8,643 bases of DNA from Paracoccaceae bacterium (lineage in GTDB: Bacteria; Pseudomonadota; Alphaproteobacteria; Rhodobacterales; Rhodobacteraceae): the NCBI GenBank assembly GCA_007134805.1, contig SLKB01000387.1, positions 1 to 8,643 of the forward strand. Reading direction: 5' to 3'. Each line of letters begins with the position of its first letter. Position 1 is the first letter of the stretch. Both the position numbers and the translations under genes were made by a program. This document shows, piece after piece, positions 5,444-8,643 of the stretch. The notes under the pieces were generated by a model. That model did no database searches, had not been told where the DNA came from, and worked only from the letters and a program-made list of their open reading frames with translations.

Positions 5444-6091
5444 TCAGGTGGGCTGATGCGGGCGGATGAAGATTTCCACGCGCCGGTTCTGTGCCCGACC
5501 TGCCGGTGTCGTGTTGCTGGCAACGGGTTGGGTCAGCCCGCGGCCGATGGTCTGGACCCGGTTGGCCGCGACACCCTCGCTGCGTAGCACCTGCGCTACC
5601 GAGGCTGCGCGGCGTTCCGACAAGCCCTGGTTGTAGGCGGCAGAGCCCGTGTTATCCGTGTGCCCAATGACGATCACGTCGCTGCGCGGGTATTGCACGA
5701 GGTTGCTTGCGATCCCGCGAAGGTCGCGCTGCAGATCCGGGCGCAGGGTCGCGCTGTCGGTTGCGAACAGCAGGTCCTGCGGCAGGGGCAGGATCAATTC
5801 CTGACCGGTGTTTCGGATATCGATATTGTCGCCAAGCTGACGGCGCAGATCCGCAGCCTGACGGTCAAGTTGCTGGCCGATCAACGCCCCGGCCGTCCCG
5901 CCGATCACAGCGCCACCGACGGCGCGGCGTCCGCCGCCATCGCCAGTCGCCGCACCGACAACAGCACCCACTGCGGCCCCAGTCAGCGCGCCGGCGACAG
6001 TGCGATTTTGGTCGCTTTGAGGATCAGGCGCGCAAGCGGCCAGCACAAAAGCAGCGACCCCAAGAGTAAGGCCTGAAAATCTGATAATCAT
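5444..6091 (-). CDS. Outer-membrane lipoprotein with glycine zipper and OmpA peptidoglycan-binding domain
   Basis: A 215-residue lipoprotein. The start is the second of two adjacent ATGs (6091), six bases from GGAGG; an upstream ATG at 6115 would put eight extra residues before the signal and has no site. The signal is MIIRFSGLTLGVAAFVLAAC with lipobox LAAC. Cys20 would be lipidated, and Ala at +2 predicts sorting to the outer membrane. A glycine zipper follows at about 33-72 (GALTGAAVGAVVGAATG and GGAVIGGTAGALIG), then an OmpA C-terminal domain at about 108-210 with FATDSATLRP, GHTDNTGS and NQGLSERRAASV. Asp146 and Arg161 are the residues that grip diaminopimelate in peptidoglycan. The arrangement resembles YiaD-type proteins and suggests an envelope-tethering role. 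It lies 29 bases downstream of the HTH-MGMT gene on the same strand and ends at a good terminator. I see no clear promoter of its own. Confidence 0.92.
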   Translation of the reverse strand: MIIRFSGLTLGVAAFVLAACAPDPQSDQNRTVAGALTGAAVGAVVGAATGDGGGRRAVGGAVIGGTAGALIGQQLDRQAADLRRQLGDNIDIRNTGQELILPLPQDLLFATDSATLRPDLQRDLRGIASNLVQYPRSDVIVIGHTDNTGSAAYNQGLSERRAASVAQVLRSEGVAANRVQTIGRGLTQPVASNTTPAGRAQNRRVEIFIRPHQPT

Positions 6092-6120
6092 CATGTTCCT
6101 CCATGAACAGTCCATTGCTC

Positions 6121-7017
6121 TTATCCTGAGGTCAATGTGGGGTCATGTAAAGTTCTGTTGATGGGCGGGGCGGCGTCCTGCGCGGCGTCGCGCCGCGCGG
6201 CTTCCCAGCCCAGCATGGCGCGTTTGCGCGTCTCGCCCCAATGATAGCCACCGAGCCCGCCATCGCGGCGCAACACCCGGTGACAGGGAATGGCGAAGCC
6301 GATGGGATTGCGCCCGACCGCAGAGCCGATAGCCCGGGCTGCCGACGGCATGCCGATCTGGGCGCCAAGCGCGCTGTAACTCGTTGTCGCACCGCTTGGT
6401 ACGCTCAACAGGGCTTCCCATACCTGGATCTGGAAGGGTGTTCCGATGATGTGCAGATCAAGTCGCCCGCTTTGCGCAAAAGCTGCGGCCACGTGGGGGG
6501 CGGGACCAGAGGCCTTCTCGCGCAGCTGCGCCTTGGGCCAGCGACGCTTCAGCGCGTCGAGTGCTGCGGAACACCCGCCTGGCTCAACAAAAAAGAGCGC
6601 GCTCAGCCCGCGCGGACTCGAGGCCGCAAGCGCCAGTCCAAAGGGCGTTTCGAACCACCCGAACTCAAGGACCAGTCCAGCACCGCCCGTGGCAAATTCG
6701 CCTGGTGTCATGGCCTCCCAGCGCAGGAAGAGGTCATGCAGACGGCTCGTCCCGGACAGCCCCAGCCGGTGCGCGCTCTCGGCCAGAGACTCACCTGTTG
6801 CCAACAACTCGCGCGCCTGATCGAGCATCAGATATTGTTGAAAGCGCTTGGGCGACACCCCCGCCCATTTGCTGAACAGCCGCTGGAAATGCGCGGGGCT
6901 CATCCCCAGCGCAGATGCCAGGTCCTCGAGCCGCGCGTGCCGCCCTGCATCCGACGCGATCAAATCGATCGCCCGGGCGATGACACGGTAATGATAGCTG
7001 GTCTCGGCCTCTTTCAT
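6121..7017 (-). CDS. ada: AraC-type HTH / O6-methylguanine-DNA methyltransferase fusion (Ada-like, without the AdaA domain)
   Basis: A 298-residue bifunctional protein that repairs O6-alkylguanine by suicidal transfer of the alkyl group to a Cys and probably also binds DNA as a regulator. Start ATG 7017 has GGAGG five bases upstream; an in-frame start at 7107 lacks a site. Residues about 14-110 are an AraC-type double HTH (LEDLASALGMSPAHFQRLF, then LAESAHRLGL). The catalytic domain is about 115-273: FQIQVWEALLSVPSGATTSYSAL, then ARAIGSAVGRNP, then the active site IPCHRV with Cys245, then GGLGGYHWGETRKRAMLGWE. Tyr214, Arg228 and Asn237 match the base-flipping and active-site residues of Ogt. 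E. coli Ada's N-terminal Cys-rich phosphotriester sensor is absent, so it cannot sense damage in that way. A tail of about 25 residues is not conserved-looking. The gene is divergent from the MFS gene and upstream of the lipoprotein gene. Confidence 0.93.
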   Translation of the reverse strand: MKEAETSYHYRVIARAIDLIASDAGRHARLEDLASALGMSPAHFQRLFSKWAGVSPKRFQQYLMLDQARELLATGESLAESAHRLGLSGTSRLHDLFLRWEAMTPGEFATGGAGLVLEFGWFETPFGLALAASSPRGLSALFFVEPGGCSAALDALKRRWPKAQLREKASGPAPHVAAAFAQSGRLDLHIIGTPFQIQVWEALLSVPSGATTSYSALGAQIGMPSAARAIGSAVGRNPIGFAIPCHRVLRRDGGLGGYHWGETRKRAMLGWEAARRDAAQDAAPPINRTLHDPTLTSG

Positions 7018-7100
7018 GGGGTGCCTCCGATACGGCTGCTGGGCATAGCCTAAGCCCAGAGGCGCGCCTGCGCGACCCGAAAGCTGAGCTTTCGCCCCGG

Positions 7101-7129
7101 TTGCCAATACTGCACAAGTTCAATAGAAC
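7101..7129 (+). promoter_or_regulatory. Putative promoter of the MFS transporter gene
   Basis: TTGCCA at 7101-7106 and TAGAAC at 7124-7129 are separated by 17 bases, each matching four of six consensus bases. Transcription would start near 7136, about 26 bases before the MFS start codon. The 144-base intergenic region also holds CTGGGC/GCCCAG (7039-7044 and 7054-7059) in the leader of the divergent HTH-MGMT gene. I could not identify a promoter for that gene. Confidence 0.45.
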
Positions 7130-7161
7130 TCGCAGCCTGTCCACTTCCCGAGGCCCGCCGA

Positions 7162-8340
7162 ATGAAACTCGGTCTGTTCTTTCTCGTTCTGGGCTATTTG
7201 CTCAGCCAGTTCTACCGTGCATTCCTGGCGGTTCTGACGGGCTTCCTGCAAACCGATATCGGGGTGAGTGCGGAGGATCTTGCCCTGTCCTCGGGGCTCT
7301 GGTTCCTCGCCTTCGCTGCCATGCAGATCCCGGTTGGCTGGGCGCTCGATCGCTTTGGCCCGCGCCGCACGGCTGCGGTCCTTCTGGGACTTGGCGGCAC
7401 CAGCGGCGCGCTGACATTCGCGGCCGCCGAGACTGCCCTTCATGTCCATATCGCGATGATCCTGCTGGGGATCGGGTGTGCCCCGGTGCTGATGGCCTCT
7501 TATTACATCTTCGCACGCACTTATTCCCCCGCAGTGTTCGCGACCCTCGCTGGAGCGGTGATCGGCATTGGATCGCTGGGCAATATCCTTGGTGCCTTGC
7601 CGCTAGCTTGGGCGGCAGAAAGCTTCGGCTGGCGCGCGAGCATCACAGTGATCGGGCTGATCACGGCGCTCACCTCGGTGCTCTTGTGGCGTCTGATCGT
7701 CGATCCACCGCGGGTCGAAGCCCCGGACGGCTCGCGCGGCAGCCTGATCGACATCCTGCGAATCCCGGCGCTTTGGCTGATCGTGCCGCTTCTGATCGTG
7801 AATTACGCGCCCGCCGCCGGGCTGAGGGGGCTCTGGGCCGGGCCCTATGCGATCGATGTATTCGGGGCTGATGCGCGCACGGTCGGGCAGATCACGCTGC
7901 TCATGGCGATCGCGATGATCCTGGGCAATTTCGCCTACGGGCCGCTTGACCGGATCTTCGGGACACGCAAGGGCGTGGTCCTGGTAGGAAATCTGGCGGG
8001 CACGGCCTGTCTCGCGGCGCTGTGGCTCGTCCCGCAACCGGGGCTGTGGACCGCGGCTCTTCTACTGGCCGGTGTGGGGTTCTTTGGCGCCTCCTTCCCG
8101 TTGCTGATGGCGCATGGCCGGTCGTTTTTCCCGCCGCATCTGCTGGGGCGCGGAGTGACGCTTCTCAATCTCTTTTCCATAGGAGGGGTGGGGTTGATCC
8201 AGATGATGAGTGGCCCTGTGCATCGCATGACGCCCGCCCTGCCGCCCGAGGCGCCGTACCAGACGCTGTTCCTGTTCTTCCTTGTCCTGCTGCTTATCGG
8301 CTGTGTGATCTACGCCTTCGCCCGCGACCGGACGGATTAG
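7162..8340 (+). CDS. Major facilitator superfamily transporter
   Basis: A 392-residue inner-membrane carrier with about twelve hydrophobic helices in two halves. The MFS signature loop between helices 2 and 3 is clear, GWALDRFGPRRT (about 59-70), and its degenerate twin GPLDRIFGTRKG is at about 259-270 in the second half, as expected from the internal duplication. A cytoplasmic linker of about 20 residues with Asp, Arg and Pro (DPPRVEAPDGSRG, about 180-192) joins the halves. Length is normal for a compact 12-helix MFS. Start ATG 7162 has GAGG eight bases upstream; MKLGLFFLVLGYLLSQFYR leads straight into helix 1. The substrate cannot be read from the sequence. The neighbours (DNA repair gene divergent, asd downstream in the same direction after 61 bases) give no secure clue. 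Confidence 0.9.
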   Translation: MKLGLFFLVLGYLLSQFYRAFLAVLTGFLQTDIGVSAEDLALSSGLWFLAFAAMQIPVGWALDRFGPRRTAAVLLGLGGTSGALTFAAAETALHVHIAMILLGIGCAPVLMASYYIFARTYSPAVFATLAGAVIGIGSLGNILGALPLAWAAESFGWRASITVIGLITALTSVLLWRLIVDPPRVEAPDGSRGSLIDILRIPALWLIVPLLIVNYAPAAGLRGLWAGPYAIDVFGADARTVGQITLLMAIAMILGNFAYGPLDRIFGTRKGVVLVGNLAGTACLAALWLVPQPGLWTAALLLAGVGFFGASFPLLMAHGRSFFPPHLLGRGVTLLNLFSIGGVGLIQMMSGPVHRMTPALPPEAPYQTLFLFFLVLLLIGCVIYAFARDRTD

Positions 8341-8401
8341 CGCCTTCACCTTGGCGGGCAAATAAGCTAAGCCCCGCGGCAACAGAGAAATGGAGGCCGA
8401 A

Positions 8402-8643
8402 ATGGGCTATAACGTCGTCGTCGTCGGCGCCACGGGCAATGTGGGCCACGAAATGCTGAACATCCTGGCCGAGCGTGAGTTCCCCGTCGACAAGATCGCG
8501 GCACTTGCCTCGCGTCGCAGCCAGGGAACCGAGGTCAGCTTTGGCGACAGGACCCTGAAATGTCAGGATCTGGATCAGTTCGACTTCACTGGCTGGGATA
8601 TCGCCCTGTTCGCCATCGGGGGTGATGCGACGAAGAAATACGC
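8402..8643 (+). CDS. asd: Aspartate-semialdehyde dehydrogenase, N-terminal part (runs off the window)
   Basis: The first 80 residues of aspartate-beta-semialdehyde dehydrogenase, which reduces aspartyl-4-phosphate to the semialdehyde with NADPH, the branch point to lysine/diaminopimelate, threonine and methionine. Start ATG 8402 has GGAGG five bases upstream. Visible features are the Rossmann motif GATGNVG (residues 9-15) after a VVVV strand, the 2'-phosphate-binding segment ASRRSQG (36-42), and the ALFAIGGDATKKYA segment (68-81) that leads to the second nucleotide-contacting region. The catalytic Cys and His lie beyond the window. The 61-base gap after the MFS gene has no good terminator; only a 4-bp CGCC/GGCG stem occurs. 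The gene could be partly read through from there or have a promoter I did not recognise. Confidence 0.95.
   Translation, partial: MGYNVVVVGATGNVGHEMLNILAEREFPVDKIAALASRRSQGTEVSFGDRTLKCQDLDQFDFTGWDIALFAIGGDATKKY

Noticed and set aside
6094..6109. TGTTC/GAACA stem placing the lipoprotein ribosome binding site in the loop
   Set aside because: A five-pair stem with a six-base loop is too weak to claim translational control.
6241..7053. Plus-strand open frame of 270 codons opposite the HTH-MGMT gene
   Set aside because: Antisense shadow of a well-recognised enzyme; composition is not protein-like.
7101..7871. Second plus-strand frame of 256 codons over the MFS gene
   Set aside because: Overlaps the transporter out of frame and lacks any membrane or domain pattern.
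8341..8356. CGCC/GGCG stem after the MFS stop as a terminator
   Set aside because: Four base pairs, eight-base loop and no T-run; not a credible terminator.
1..8643. CRISPR arrays, tRNA or rRNA genes, insertion sequences, attachment sites, riboswitches
   Set aside because: No spaced direct repeats, cloverleaf, transposase or integrase frame, or long structured leader was seen on either strand.

Overview
The window looks like the chromosome of an alphaproteobacterium of the order Rhodobacterales (Rhodobacteraceae / Roseobacter type). The DNA is GC-rich with strongly GC-biased codon use. The F0 half of the ATP synthase forms its own operon (atpI-atpB-atpE-atpF'-atpF) with no F1 genes attached and with paired b and b' subunits, and the c subunit ends in the sequence typical of this group. 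The organism is inferred from gene order and protein character; no rRNA or other phylogenetic marker lies in the window. I see no tRNA, rRNA, CRISPR array, insertion sequence or phage gene, and no gene-free stretch longer than about 160 bases.

Layout. (1) 1-1345, plus strand: the end of a transglutaminase-like cysteine peptidase, then an Anbu-type proteasome-like Thr protease. This pair belongs to a known conserved cluster of unknown function (the usual ATP-grasp and alpha-E partners would lie upstream). (2) 1346-1756, minus strand: an ArsR-type winged-helix repressor that abuts the Anbu stop codon tail to tail with no spacer. (3) 1757-1918: a divergent control region with a good sigma70-type promoter for the atp operon and several inverted repeats. 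(4) 1919-4457, plus strand: the five-gene F0 operon, closed by a textbook intrinsic terminator at 4483-4515. A strong hairpin without a T-tract separates atpE from atpF'. (5) 4533-7017, minus strand: a FadR-type GntR regulator (FCD domain), an OmpA/glycine-zipper lipoprotein, and a HTH-MGMT fusion DNA repair protein; transcription order is repair gene, lipoprotein, terminator, regulator. (6) 7162-8340, plus strand: an MFS transporter. (7) 8402 to the window end, plus strand: the start of asd, aspartate-semialdehyde dehydrogenase.

How it works together. The atp operon encodes the proton channel and c-ring plus the peripheral stalk, so it must assemble with F1 subunits encoded elsewhere. The most interesting non-coding signal is a set of TGATTGGT/ACCAATCA half-sites. 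They flank the putative -10 of the FadR-type regulator gene, and GATTGGT/ACCAATC recurs upstream of the atp promoter, including a shared 13-bp word. The half-site resembles that of PdhR in the same regulator family, which suggests autoregulation and possibly a regulatory link to the atp operon; this is inference. Other points to check are an a-subunit that lacks the usual Asn four residues after the essential Arg, and a b-subunit with a signal-peptide-like N-terminus.
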